Shown here: piece after piece, positions 1 through 18,858 of the stretch
Layout of the letters: each line of letters opens with the position of its first letter
Position numbering within the stretch: the first letter of the stretch is position 1
Assembly (NCBI RefSeq): GCF_026151205.1
Contig: NC_087075.1
Coordinates: 14,087,628-14,151,627, forward strand
Source of the DNA: Bolinopsis microptera
Taxonomy: Eukaryota; Ctenophora; Tentaculata; Lobata; Bolinopsidae
Length of the DNA: 64,000 nucleotides
Reading direction: 5' to 3'
Made by a program: the position numbers and the translations under genes
The notes under the pieces: generated by a model
The model's input: the letters and a program-made list of their open reading frames with translations, nothing else
Told to the model about the DNA's origin: nothing
Database searches by the model: none

Positions 1-2387
1 GGATAATTTACACAGTCGAAACTTCATTAATAAGGAGGTAATTTCAACGATTTTGAAATTTTACCTTTGAAAACGTTTCCTTGTGTTCAGGTAGGTTTAT
101 CTGTCGATAACAGACTGAATATGGCACTTTTTACTCATTCAAGTTGGCATTTAATTCATATATAATGCCATTTAAATATCGTGGGAAAGCAGAATATATT
201 CGAAATCACGAATGAGCAAAAATCTCACCTTTCGCACGTGCAAACTTTGAGCGGACGTTGCGTGCGCATACAATATTGAATCACCATAAATTTTTGCATA
301 GTGGTATTTAATATATAGTTTGATAAGCATGCAAAGTTTCAGAAGATTTCAAAAATAACTTGGATCACAACGGGACTCCAAAGTTGATAAAAATTGTGAA
401 AATAACAATTTTCAGTGATTTTAGCTATTTTAAATCAATTTGGGCGTGTCCCCACGTGTGCAACTTTTCGATTTTGAACTTTAAAACTAGCCTATAACAC
501 AATTTAGACCTTTCAGAAGCAAAATTGAGCTCCACAACCCAACAGATGGCCCAACATCAGAGAATACTAATTCACAACTTTTGTATTTTTATAAAATTAT
601 TCTTCAAAAAAGCACTAACTTCAATAGCGAATATCTTGATGAAGGAGTAAGGTAGGAAAATTTTCCGGTAGATTTTCAGAATGCTTGAACAATTATCTAA
701 GGTAAAAATGTCCTCAGATTTTGAATAAAATTACTCCTTAATGGTGTAAAATCGATTTGAAAAGTTGTTATTTCGTCAAAAATCAAGTTTTAAAAACACT
801 TAAATTGATGACGTCATCAAGTGATGATGATGACGATAAATTATTTTTCAATATAAAGTAAACTGAAGTATAAACGATTATCTTTAAAACCTGTGGTTCG
901 AAATGACTGAATCTTTTATACTTTTGAATCTACGGACACTTAAATGTAGGCTACAATTGACTGCAAAAAGCGTCTATATATCATATATATGCTTCACGAC
1001 AATCTGTTGTAAAACAGGGGTTCCAGAAAACCCACTTCCCAATACTTCTGAAACATGAAATTTTTTTTACAGTCGATTTGGACAAGGTCTAGACGCCCTG
1101 CAAAGTTTCAGATGTCTAACTCAATTTTAACATGGTTTTTAAGGCACCTGAATATGGCGATTTTGGGTTTTTTACCTAATTTCGTATAACATGCTGGCGC
1201 GTATTTTGCGCAAATTTCTTAAAAACCTCCACATAACTATTTCTTATTCCTGTCATCTTTAACATTGATTTAGAATGTTTTTTACTTAAATATACCTGCT
1301 GAACTACTTTCGATGAGTCTTAATGCCTGGAAAACAATAAAGGGGATATAATAGTATAGGGGGTAAATAGTGTTGTGAATATAAGGGCAACGGTTATGCT
1401 TGCCAGCATTGTGATAATTTTTTAAAATATATATATTAAAATTAAAAATACGGAAATGTAATATTTTTCGTTTAATTTATCAAGGAAAAATATTCAAATG
1501 AACAGAAGGATTTCCGCATTCTGCCGTATAACAATATGAGCCGATTACAAATGGGATGTCCCCGGGTCAGTCCATTAACATTGGACAAAGATAATGTTGA
1601 TGGGTATGGGTATGAATCAGAATATGTAAAGGAAATGGCACAACTATGGATAAAATAATTTGGAATCTTAGCTTTAAGTTAAAGTTACGTTATCGGACGT
1701 TATCCGACCAGATAAAACTTTGAACGAACATTAAAATGAACGCTTGAAGACATTCATTTAATGTATTTAATTTAACTATTAGATCACAATGCTGGCAAGC
1801 ATTACCGTCGCCCTTATATTCACAATACTATTTACCCCCTATACTAGTATATCCCCTATTTATTGTTTTCCAGGCATTAAGACTCATCGAAAGTAGTTCA
1901 GCAGGCATTTTTAAGTTCAAAACATTCTAATTCAATGTTAAAGATGACAGGAATAAGAAATAGTTATGTGGAGGTTTTTAAGAAATTTGCGCAAAATACG
2001 CGCCAGCATGTTATACGAAATTAGGTAAAAAACCCAAAATCGCCATATTCAGGTGCCTTAAAAACCATGTTAAAATTGAGTTAGAGATATGAAACTTTGC
2101 AGGGCGTCTAGACCTTGTCCAAATCGACTGTAAAAAAAATTTCATGTTTCAGGAGTATCGTGAAGTGGGTTTTCTGGAACCCCTGTTTTACAACAGATTG
2201 TCGTGAAGTATATCTATCTATCTATCTATCTATGTATAGACGCTTTTGCAGTCAATTATAGCCTACATTTAAGTGTCCGTAGATTCAAAAGTATAAAAGA
2301 TACAATCATTTCGAACCACAGGTCTTGAAGATAATCGTTTACACTCCAGTTTCCATTATATTAAAAAATAATTTAACGTCATTTAAC

Positions 2388-2748
2388 GGCTTAGTGGCTC
2401 AGTTGGTTAATCCGCCTGGTATTGCTTGAGGTACCAGGTTCGATTCCCGACTCTGTCACTAGCCGTGGGGTGAGCGTCGTCGACGCTCAGCTAAGGATCC
2501 TGAGTGGTCTATGCAGCCCCCCGGTCCACTCAGCCAAATACTCGAGAAATCGGGTGTGAGGGTTAAATGAGGAGCTGCCCATTGCAGCAAAGTCTCGGGC
2601 GAAGAAAGTATGGTACACACTACCTTAACCGTCACTGGCCTAATGTATAATTGAATCCTTCGGCTTCCTGTAATTGGCTGGTTACACACTTGTGTAACAA
2701 TGTGGCTGTTGGAATGTCCGAAGTAAAATAAGTGTTGAGATAAAAAAA
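2388..2748 (+). mobile_element. tRNA-derived SINE inserted in the right arm of the foldback
   Basis: It begins with a tRNA-like head of about 75 nt that has both internal pol III promoter boxes and a potential acceptor stem (GGCTTAG against CTAGCC). A roughly 280-bp unrelated body follows, ending in a run of seven A. The left arm of the foldback is an empty site: there the sequence corresponding to 'ataatttaacgtcat' runs straight into 'catcacttgatgacg', whereas here the two are separated by this insert. The repetitive 'tcat' context prevents exact calling of the target duplication. No ORF is expected or seen. Confidence 0.85.
2395..2447 (+). promoter_or_regulatory. Pol III internal promoter (A and B boxes) of the SINE
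   Basis: A box TGGCTCAGTTGG lies at 2395-2406 and B box GGTTCGATTCC at 2437-2447. Both match the eukaryotic tRNA consensus exactly, with normal spacing. The D-arm and T-arm positions are tRNA-like, but the downstream body and A-tail show a SINE rather than a functional tRNA gene. Confidence 0.85.
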
Positions 2749-3581
2749 TCATCACTTGATGACGTCATCAAGTTAAGTGTTTTAAAAACTTGGTTTTTAA
2801 CAAAATAACAACTTTTCAAATCGATTTTAAACCATTAAGGAGTAATTTTATTCAAAATCTGAGGATATTTTCATCTTAAATAATTGTTCAAGCATTCTGA
2901 AAATCTACCGGAAAATTTTCTTACCTTGCTCCTTCATAAAGATATTCGCTATTGAAGTTAGTGCTTTTTTGAAGAATAATTTTATAAAAATACAAAAGTT
3001 GTGAATTAGTATTCTCTGGTGTTGGGCCATCCCTTGGGTTGTGGATCTCGATTGTGCTTCCTAAAGGTCTAAATTGTGTTATAGGCTAGTTTTAAAGTTG
3101 AAAATCGAAAAGTTGCACACGTGTGGACACGCCCAAATTGATAGAAAATTGCTAAAATTATTGAAAATTGCTGTTTTCACCATTTTTATCAACTTTGGAG
3201 TCCCGTTGTGATCCAAGTTCTATATGAAATCTTCTGAAATTTTGCATGCTTATTAAATTATATATAAAATACTGCTATGCAAAAATTTACGGTGATTCAA
3301 TATTGTATGCGCACGCAACGTCCGCTCAAAGTTTGCACGTGCGAAAGGTGAGAATTTTGCTCATTCGTGATTTCGAATAAATTCTGCTTTCCCGCGATAT
3401 TTAAATGGAATTATATATGAATTTAATGCCAACTTGAATGAGTAAAAAGTGCCATATTCAGTCAGGTAAAATTTCGAAATCGATGAAATTACCTCCTAAT
3501 TATTAATATAAATATTAATGAAGTTATGAGTTTACATTTCGGCTTTGTAAATTATCCTGACATTATAATCAAAAAGAGATG

Positions 3582-3921
3582 ATATTTGACCAAAACCCAT
3601 AATCAAGGGTAGAGTGTACCGCTGCCAGTGTCTCTCTTTTCCAAACAAAAGGAAATGATATTAATTTGAATAACCGTCCGCAAATGCAAATTGATACCGA
3701 GAATGAAATCGGTCGCTCGCTTTTTCCATTCGATCACGGCTTACGAATTGTAATTGGTAATAAAGCTTATTGATTAGAAAAAGCGAGCGACCGATTTCAT
3801 TCTCGGTATCAATTTGCATTTGCGGACGGTTATTCAAATTAATATCATTTCCTTTTGTTTGGAAAAGAGAGACACTGGCAGCGGTACACTCTACCCATGA
3901 TTATGGGTTTTGGTCAAATAT
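3582..3921. repeat. Hairpin MITE (family 'accaaaaccc')
   Basis: This is a 340-bp near-perfect inverted repeat. The left arm starts 'atatttgaccaaaaccc' and the right arm ends 'gggttttggtcaaatat', with arms of about 150 bp and a short loop around 3745-3770. Two larger relatives (about 515 bp) occur at 49,527 and 51,079, with the same arms and a longer loop. The short plus-strand reading frame inside is only the read-through of an arm. Confidence 0.85.
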
Positions 3922-3971
3922 TTATATACATATAGGTATATATGCCTATATAGATTGTAGGTATATATATA

Positions 3972-4058
3972 CCTTTTCTGACTTTATTTGAACGAACAAA
4001 ATGAACGCTAGGGCCTCCAGCGTCCAATAAATGTCCGTTCAAATAAAGTCCGGTAAGG
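3972..4058. repeat. Short TA-flanked palindromic MITE
   Basis: This 87-bp palindrome starts CCTTTTCTGACTTTATTTG and ends with the complement (CAAATAAAGTCCGGTAAGG), flanked on both sides by TA. The core 'gaacgctagggcctccagcg' also appears, degenerated, near 11,090-11,120, so it is a dispersed family. The CCTT...AAGG ends resemble those of the 46,958 element. Confidence 0.6.
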
Positions 4059-4220
4059 TATTATACATTACCGATTAATTAAATTACTAGACGGTCCTTG
4101 CACGGTTATTATAATTATGTATAATCCGGTCAAGGTGTCGAGTCACTTTCTTCATTCTTGGACCAGTCAAGTAATCAGTTTTAATTCAAATAATTTTAAA
4201 GTTGGTCCAGCACAAGTTCC

Positions 4221-11489
<7,269 letters not shown>

Positions 11490-13165
11490 CGAGCTATCGT
11501 ATAAGTAATGAATCCTCCTATACACGAAAACATAAATTAACGATCAGAAAAAGAGTAAAATTCGATTCACGATGGTAGCAGGTAGTACTACTATAAGTGC
11601 ATTCAATGCAATATTAAGCAAATTAACAAAAAGTTTACTTTGTCAGGCAGCCACCTCGACTTCTAGCTTTTGTATAATCACGAAAAGTTGCCCGCTAAAT
11701 TTAGAGCCCCCTGTCTGTTGTCGCTCGAACGTGACCAACGAGCGCACAGCAACAGATCATGCGGCAGTCACGTGTTAGTGCAAGCCAATGAGCGCACATA
11801 ACTTTATCATTGGACACCAGCATAGGTAAAATTTACCGATGCTTGTGTCCTATGATATTCGGTTTTTTTGTTTACAGGTCACATGACTGATGAGCGTGTT
11901 CTTAACGCCCGATTCCCTACTTTGTTCTTTAAGACCTTATATGCTCATTGTTCAGGCACGAGAATGAAAACAATTTGTCCGTTTCCATTGAAAACATTCA
12001 AGCACGGTAGTCGGTACTCAGGATAAGCATTTTGACACGAAGTGATATACTGATATCATTACACTCTCATTACAATATTTATTTTATATAATAAGCAATC
12101 ATCATGATACAAATATCATGCCAAGGTTTCTTCTAAGACATGCTACAGAATAGCAAAGCCTGCTTGAAGTGGAGCTTTACCGATAGATGAAATTCAACAT
12201 CTAGCGCTAGATGAGCACTATTTGACGCTAATTAGCGATAACAGATAACTCACTGAGGGTGATATTGAGCTGAGTTGGAGCTCAGGATTTCTTTTGAAAA
12301 TTTGTGGCAACTTTGCTAGATAACAAGTTTTGAAGAGTATGTAGAGAAGAAAATGCCAGCAGATGAGATCACTAATAAAAGGAGGAGACAAATGAGAGAA
12401 GGCATTACGAGAATAGAAGACAGAAATATGACATTTAATTTTACTGAATTGTAATCCACTATGCTTATATTTTTTGAGCACACCCATCATCTGAAGGATC
12501 CTTATGTTCAAGGTTATGAATATAACGTTATATTTATTATCTCCAGTATTGCATTATATGCAGTTTTGTTAAGATTTTTCTGGTGCCCCCTTGGTAAATT
12601 TTGTCCAATTCCTAATAGTAATTATTCCTTTCGAGTGATTATATTAATAGAAAGTGATGGATTTATTGTAAGATTATTGTACGCCTTTTGTTTTTCAGAA
12701 TCCATGGTATCGAAATCTTTTGTTGGATTCATCGAACATAAAGAAAAATTAGAATACAACTCTTATAACTTTATAAGAAAACTGAGCATTCTTTGACTTA
12801 CCTGGGGACCTCAGGCGTTTGTGTTCATAAACGATTGAAGATAATATGGCCGAATGACCGGCCGATCAGCGCTATCCAGTAAATTACTATAAGTATAAAT
12901 AAGACTTGTATTCTTTGACTCGTCAGTATCCAAACGTAACCTTAAATTGGACGTAACCGGCCACATTTGCTAGATTGTGATTTACACCCCATCCCAACTA
13001 TAAATTGACCTCACTTATTGGTCACTTCTCAAAAACTCAGTAAATCTTTGAAATTTCGGCCCCTAAAGAAACGGTAGAAGAGGTTCTATTTGAAACATTT
13101 TTCAAACTGTCTCCTTTTATATTTTGATGGTTTTCCGTTTCTCCAAGTTTTCTGCAGAATTGTAA
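11490..13165. other. Intergenic region upstream of the receptor gene
   Basis: No gene is convincing here. It should contain the promoter of the receptor gene, but no clear TATA element was assigned. A short 'atctagcgctagatgagc' motif near 12,200 is a stray relative of the array at 46.2 kb. The 12,797-12,900 block ('ctggggacc', 'cggaatgaccgg') recurs at 48,525-48,660 and is a dispersed repeat fragment. Frames of up to 111 codons here lack recognisable domains. Confidence 0.5.
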
Positions 13166-13207
13166 ACTCAATATAAATACTTTTTTGCGTAAAATGGCCA
13201 ACATCCT

Positions 13208-13640
13208 TCTGTGGGATAATTTCCCCAAGCTTGGCCTTACTTTGAGTGGACTGTTATATTCTAGCTCTGATTGCTGAGTACCGTAGTTTGATTTGACTAA
13301 GCCTTGAGATGGCATTGAGACTGATTAATGTGATCATTGTCATAATAAATTTTAATGCAACAAGAATTGTGACCAGTATGAATCTATAGGATTTCTGATG
13401 ACTTAAAGATTCTTCTATGAAGAAAGATAAGACTATAACATAAGCGTGGTGCTCTAACAGAGAGTAAGGATGCACTAAAGTACAGACAGGGCAGATACCC
13501 GCAAATATGTATTCCTGATAATATTAAGGTACAGGTTAACTTCCAGCTGAGATAATCATGTGGTTTCCTGCAACAAATCATAAACTGACTGTCTACAAGT
13601 TCGTTACAGCGTGCTGGCTAACAGTACCACAGCAATATAA
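13208..13640 (-). repeat. Minus-strand repeat unit R1 (~430 bp)
   Basis: First of nine related segments with the shared core 'tagctctgattgctgag', 'aagactataacataagcg', 'gacagggcagatacccac' and 'gtttcctgcaacaaatca'. On the minus strand most copies keep an open frame of 62-82 codons starting at or near MGICPVCTLVH. Copies lie near 13.2, 14.46, 14.91, 16.22, 18.89, 20.13, 20.57, 21.88 and 25.79 kb. They are likely remnants of a gene inverted relative to the pentraxins. Confidence 0.6.
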
Positions 13641-14461
13641 GTAAGTAGTAGTCCCCCAGGCTAAGTGCTGACTTGGGGCAATATTTCACTCTTCTCGCTG
13701 AGCACAATAAGCTCTCAAGGATGAGCATTGTCCAAAAACATCAGCTTAACAGTACCATATTAATAAAAGTTAGTAGAAGTCCTCAACCTCACAATTATTA
13801 ACAATACTACTGTGTTAACATCTTTACTGGCGTGCAAGTACGAGTACAAGTACAAGTACGATTAATTAGTTATTTAATCAATAGAAGTTAGTAATATAGT
13901 CCCCCAGGCTAAGTGCTGACTTGGGAGAATATTTAACCTTACTCAACCCCACAATAAGCTCTCAAGGATGAGCATTGTCCAAAAAGATCAGCCCTGTCAT
14001 TCTTGTGACCGTTAGCATAGCACATCTTCTCCTCGATAGCACCTGATTTAAAGATAAGTTAGGAAAGTCGAACGAGTGCGCTTCTAAATTTCAGATTACT
14101 ACACAAATTAATTTGCAAGAATCTGATTGATTTGACTTCTGAAAATAAAGAAATATTAAATAAGTATGCATTGGAGTTTTGAAACATACAAATGATACGA
14201 TACGTATAGCTTTATAGTTTAAGATGACAGAATTGCTTTAAAAAAATGTGTTAACCGTCTTCAATGTTGGTTTAATTTGATGAGAAACAATTACACAGCT
14301 ACACTACAATACCATAGAAATTATTTGTTTATCATCCTTTCAAAAGTACTTTACTTGGTAGCAAGGCTTTATGATAGTTCATCTGTTTTCCAAAACATTG
14401 TAAAATAAATATATATACTTGTTTTTAATATAAACACTCATTTTTCCGTATAGCCTACATC

Positions 14462-14890
14462 CTTCTGTGAGATAATTTCCCGAAGCTCGACCTTAATTTG
14501 AGTGGACTGTTATATTCTAGCTCTGATTGCTGAGTACCGTAGTTTGATTTGACTAAGCCTCGAGATGACATTGGGACTGATTAATGTGATCATTGTCATA
14601 ATACATTTTAATGCAACAAGAATTGTGACCAGACTGAATCTATAGGATTTATGATGACTTAAAGATTCTTCTATGAAGAAAGATAAGACTATAACATAAG
14701 CGTGATGCTCCAACAAAGAGTTAGGATGCACTAAAGTACAGACAGGGCAGATACCCACAAATTTGTATTCCTGATAATCTTAAATTACAGGTTAACTTCC
14801 AACTCAGATAATCATGTGGTTTCCTGCAACAAATCACAAACTGACTGTCTACAAGATCGTTACAGCGTACTGGCTACCAGGTACCACAGC
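14462..14890 (-). repeat. Repeat unit R2
   Basis: Head-to-tail with R3. Its minus-strand 82-codon frame (14,758-14,510) matches R3 at about 90% of residues. The cysteine-rich remnant has CCGTW rather than CCGTC. Confidence 0.6.
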
Positions 14891-14907
14891 AATGGAAGTT
14901 TGTAGTG

Positions 14908-15345
14908 GTCCCAAGCTCGGCCTTAATTTGAGTGGACTGTTATATTCTAGCTCTGATTGCTGAGTACTGCAGTTTGATTTGACCAAGCCCTGAGATGGCA
15001 TTGAGACTGATTAATGTGATCATTGTCATAATAAATTTTAATGCAACAAGAATTGTGACCGGACTGAATCTATAGGATTTCTGATGACTTAAAGATTCTT
15101 CTATGAAGAAAGATAAGACTATAGCATAAGCGTGGTGCTCTAACAGAGAGTTAGGATGCACTAAAGTACAGACAGGGCAGATACCCACAAATATGTATTC
15201 CTGATAATATTAAGGTACAGGTTAACTTCCAGCTGAGATAATCATGTGGTTTCCTGCAACAAATCACAAACTGACTGTCTACAAGTTTGTTACAGCGTAC
15301 TGGCTAACAGGTACCACAGCAATAGAAGTTATTAGTGGTCCCCGC
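14908..15345 (-). repeat. Repeat unit R3
   Basis: Adjacent tandem copy of R2. It is preceded, in minus-strand direction, by the cysteine-rich exon at 15,446-15,304. The 82-codon frame is 15,188-14,940. Confidence 0.6.
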
Positions 15346-15446
15346 AAGTGGAGCACAATTAGCTCTCAAGGATGAGCATTGTTCAAAAATATCAGCCCTG
15401 TCATTCTTGTGACCGTCAGCATAGCACATCTTCTCTTCTGTAGCAC
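15304..15446 (-). pseudogene. Short cysteine-rich, Shisa-like exon remnant (copy A)
   Basis: On the minus strand, after an acceptor (AACCAG|GT), a 47-codon frame contains a C-Y-A-D-G block, two further spaced cysteines and the ending YCCGTC directly before TAG. C..Y.D.G...C...YCCGTC resembles the N-terminal cysteine motif of Shisa-type proteins, but the downstream R.CC part is separated by the stop. It is the base-for-base counterpart of 20,970-21,112. Whether it is expressed is unknown; I treat it as a remnant. Confidence 0.35.
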
Positions 15447-16214
15447 CTGGTTAAAAGATAAGTTAGGAAAATCGGACGCGGACGAGTGCACTTCTCAATT
15501 TCAGATTACTACTCAGATTAATTTGCAAGAATCTGATTGATTTGACTTCTGAAAATAAAGAAATATTGGAGTCTGCATTGGAGTTTTGAAACATACAAAT
15601 GATACGATACTTATAATTTAAGATGACAGAATTGCTTTTAAAAATGTGTTAACCGTTTTCAGCTAGGGGTGATGGGGTGTTGAGGTGATTATATTTGATG
15701 GAGTGGTGTTAATGTTGGTTTAATTTAATGAGAAACAATTACACATGTTACACTACAATACCATAGAAATTATTTGTTTGTCATCCTTTAATAAGTACTT
15801 TACTTGGTACTTGGTAGCAAGGCTTTATGATAGTTCATTTGGTTTCCAAAACCTTGTAACATATGGTGTAGCTCGTTGGGATAGTATAGGAATTCTAGCT
15901 CCTATAGTTGGGAATGAGGTAGTTGTCTGTTCACAGATCGCCCTCTAAACTTACAAGGAAATATTTCCTGTAGATCCTTGGTATATAAGCAACATTTGAC
16001 AGAGCCATAGTGTGGAGTGAGCTATGTGCCCATCCTTGGAGAACCCGGTGGATGTCCTTGCTGTGCAGCAGTGTTAAACAAGGAACTGAAACCGAGGGGT
16101 CCCATTCAGGCCCTTCACACTTTGTTTCTGTCTAATTCTAATGTACCGTCACAATAGTGACTTTAAATATACTTGTTTTTAATATAAACGCCCATTTTTG
16201 CGCAGAATAGCCAA

Positions 16215-16650
16215 CATCCTTCAGTAAAATAATTTCCCCAAGCTCGGCCTTAATTTGAGTGGACTGTATAATTATATTCTAGCTCTGATTGCTGACTGCT
16301 GAGTACTGTAGCTCGATTTGATTAAGCCTTGAGATGGCCGGTATGAATCTATAGGATTTCTGATGACTTAAAGATTCTTCTATGAAGAAAGATAAGACTA
16401 TAACATAAGCGTGGTGCTCTAACAGAGAGTTAAGATGCACTAAAGCTAAAAGCACAGACAGGATAGATACCCACAAATATGTATTCCTGATAATATTAAA
16501 TTACAGGTTAACTTCCAACTCAGATAATCATGTGGTTTCCTGCAACAAATCACAAACTGACTGTCTACAAGTTCGTTACAGCGTACTGGCTAACAGGTAT
16601 TACAGTAATGGAAGTTAGTAGTGGTCCCCCAGGTTAAGTGCTGACTTGGG
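16215..16650 (-). repeat. Repeat unit R4
   Basis: Diverged copy with an internal deletion in the 3' half of the frame (ending after RFIPAISRL). Counterpart of R8 at 21.88 kb in copy B. Confidence 0.55.
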
Positions 16651-17287
16651 AGATATTTCACTTTTCTCAACCCCACAATAATTAACAATATTACTGTGTT
16701 ACCATCTTTACTGGCGTGTGATGATTTTGGGGGAGTGTACAAGTACAAGTACGATTAATCATGAGATTTGCTACAAGTAAAACAAACTGACAAACAAAGA
16801 CCAGAACTTGTACTTTAACTTAAGTGCATATCGAGGGCTACAGTTAAAACGGAGTTAATTTTAAGAAGGTAAATTTTGTGATCACAATTTCTGATCAAGA
16901 GGGAAGTATGTGACGTGCAGTGGTAGTTTGAGCTAACGAGAATATTATTTGTTATTGCCGCCGACTCAGTAGATCTATTTTACTTTTTGTTTAGTCTTGT
17001 GTATGTTATTTTAAATTTGAAGCTCAAAATTATCATAATTTAGATGGTCGTAGTTCATACTGATGCAGTACAGCAATTCGATGTCAATGATCATAATTAA
17101 TATCAAAGATTTCGTTGCTGTAATCGTTTTAGAGATCATTTAATCGTGCGCAAATCCTAAATAGTCATGCGCATGTTATATAAAATTGTTGTAAGTTTCG
17201 AACTTATTAAAAATATCCACATTGCGAAAGATCCCTTGATTTTCATCGACTCTGACAGATTCATGATAATTGCACTCCTTTATAAAG

Positions 17288-17761
17288 TAACAAATTACGA
17301 GTTTAGACGTCTCACAAATTTAACATTTTGTTGTTAACACTAAACAGTATATTCAATCTATAGACTTTATAATCTTATAAAATATATGTTTAACCTGTCC
17401 GGATCACGGACCCGTGCCGGAACAAGAGACCTTAGTATCATATCCTCTAATTTTACTGTTAAACTATTACAATACAACAGGCCAAGAAGAATAATCTGGG
17501 AGGTGCCCGAAATCAGCTTAATCACGCAACGTTATGAGTTTAGATGTCTCACAAACTTAACATTTTGTTGTTAATACTAAAAAGTATATTCAATCTATAT
17601 CTTATAAAATATATGCTTAACGTGTCCGAATCACGGACCAGTACCGGAACAAGAAACCTTAGTGTCCTATCCTCTAACTTTACTGTTATAACTTATTACA
17701 ATACAACTGGCCAAGAAGAATAATCTGGGAGGTGCCCGAAATCAACTTAATCACGCAACGT
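17288..17761 (+). promoter_or_regulatory. P1-specific tandem duplication of the upstream region
   Basis: A unit of about 235 bp (from 'gagtttagacgtctcac' to 'gcccgaaatca..cttaatcacgcaacg') is present twice in a row, at 17,297-17,529 and 17,534-17,761. P2, P3 and P4 have one copy at the same distance from their start codons. The duplicated segment is the proximal upstream region, so promoter effects are possible. Confidence 0.75.
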
Positions 17762-17762
17762 C

Positions 17763-17794
17763 CACGCGTTACTCCCTACTTTCACGCGTTACTC
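17763..17794 (+). promoter_or_regulatory. Paired CACGCGTTACTC motif upstream of P1
   Basis: The 12-mer is present at 17,763 and 17,783, about 115-145 bp before the P1 ATG. P2 and P3 also have two copies and P4 has one. Sequence around the motif is among the best conserved outside the coding parts, together with 'gactgtgactccattactta'. A role as a regulatory element is inference. Confidence 0.4.
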
Positions 17795-17907
17795 TCAGCT
17801 CCTAGTCCTAGCTTCCTAAGACTGTGACTCCATTACTTAAAGGATCTGACTAGCTATCCAGATTAGTCCAGTCATATTAAGTAGATTAATATCTCAGCGC
17901 AGTAAAA

Positions 17908-18858
17908 ATGTTCTGTATTATCCTCTCTGTGTTATTGGTATTTGTTGTATGTCCAGGGTTTACTACCGCAGCCAGAGACTCTAAGAGCGATATAGCTCTT
18001 AAGTTTGCTTACGATGGAAATAGTTTAATATCGTACAGACCCAACGTTAACTCACTGACAGAAAAGTTTTCTGTTTGTGTGTGGATCCGCAAGTTCCAAT
18101 CTGGAACTGGTCCTGTGGCGTTCGCGTATAATGGTTGGGAACTAGCGTTGGGAGACAGTGGCTACCACAACTATCTGTTCAGATCCAACAATAATGTGGC
18201 CAGCAAGTTCCCCACTGACAATACTTGGTATCTGTACTGCTCAACCTGGAGCCTTGCTTCTAGAACCTTCCGAGTGTACGTGAACGGGCAACAAGTAGGG
18301 ACCCAGACAACACCCTCCGGGAGAAGGCTGCAAACAGGCGGAACATTACGCTTGGGGAATTATTCACCAAATTCAGGACACCATTTCGGAGGCATGCTTT
18401 TTAACTTTAATATGTACTCTAAAGAACTGACGGCTACAGAAGTAGCTGCCCTTTATTCAGCTGGATTTTGTGCAGAGATTCCTGAGCAGTTGGAGGAGTA
18501 CCGGGTAATAAAGTGGGAAGACATTCTCAAACTAAGTAGATCTGGTACTGTGTTGGATGAAGACACCAGATGTGCTGCATTTGTTCAACTACCGATAACT
18601 CGGAAAAAGCTGGAATTGGCCGTGACAGAAAAGAGTTCTCTGGAACTATCCTTAAACAAAACGAGGACAGATCTACTCAAAGCTCAAGAAAGCTTCAACT
18701 CTACCCAGGAGGAGCTAGTAGCAACAAAAGGGGAGTTGAATGAAACGAGGAGCGACCTTCAAGAAACAAAAACGGAACTGAGGAATCTCACGGAGTCTAA
18801 ATGTGCGCTAAAGAAAGGGAATTTGACAAAGTGGGATATGTTTTATTACTCAATATAA
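17908..18858 (+). pseudogene. P1: pentraxin-like secreted protein, 3'-truncated
   Basis: 316-codon frame: signal peptide, pentraxin/LamG-like beta-sandwich (about residues 24-190, with the cysteine pair and CSTW motif), then a coiled-coil stalk. It matches P4 up to KWDMFYY and then runs into the start of duplication copy B at 18,848, stopping after three residues. It therefore lacks the last ~25 residues of exon 1 and all of exon 2. The stalk has only one copy of the FNSTQEELV repeat, against two in the other genes. It could still yield a secreted protein, but the truncation is structural. Confidence 0.75.

Larger units (their letters stand above)
1..3560. repeat. Giant foldback (palindromic) element, ~1.4-kb arms
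   Basis: The left part (1 to about 1425) reads as the reverse complement of the right part (about 1778 to 3560). Examples are the block with TGATGACGTCATCAA near 810 and 2757, the AACAGGGGTTCCAG block near 1013 against 2180, and the block at 1390 against 1790 with 'gccagcat'. The central spacer is roughly 350 bp with no convincing coding sequence. The right end reads into 'aaattatcctgac', whose complement starts the window, so the left boundary is at or just before base 1. No transposase is visible. It is a non-autonomous foldback or MITE-like element. Truncated single arms of the same family recur near 50.06-51.06 and 51.62-52.12 kb. Confidence 0.85.
13166..18847. repeat. Segmental direct duplication, copy A (5.68 kb)
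   Basis: Copy A starts at 'actcaatataaat' (13,166) and is followed head-to-tail by copy B starting with the same 13 bases at 18,848. The offset is 5,682 bp at the start, then 5,666 bp for most of the unit. From about 13.5 to 16.2 kb the copies are almost identical; the first ~300 bp and the last ~2.5 kb are clearly more diverged. Copy A contains pentraxin gene P1, cut at the junction. Confidence 0.9.

Noticed and set aside
2388-2464. A functional tRNA gene
   Set aside because: A and B boxes are perfect, but the cloverleaf is imperfect and the unit continues into a body with an A-tail inserted in a repeat, so it is a SINE.
2459-2755. 98-codon minus-strand frame
   Set aside because: It is antisense to the SINE body and has no domain; the SINE insertion explains the sequence.
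3770-3991. 73-codon plus-strand frame at the hairpin
   Set aside because: It covers one arm of the hairpin MITE and is not preserved in the related copies.
12461-12796. 111-codon hydrophobic frame
   Set aside because: No homology recognised, AT-rich composition gives hydrophobic translations by chance, no splice or context support.
13840-13860. Short GTAC-rich direct repeats as a CRISPR-like or recombination array
   Set aside because: Only a few irregular 'caagtac' units, present also in each related flank; simple sequence in a eukaryotic context.
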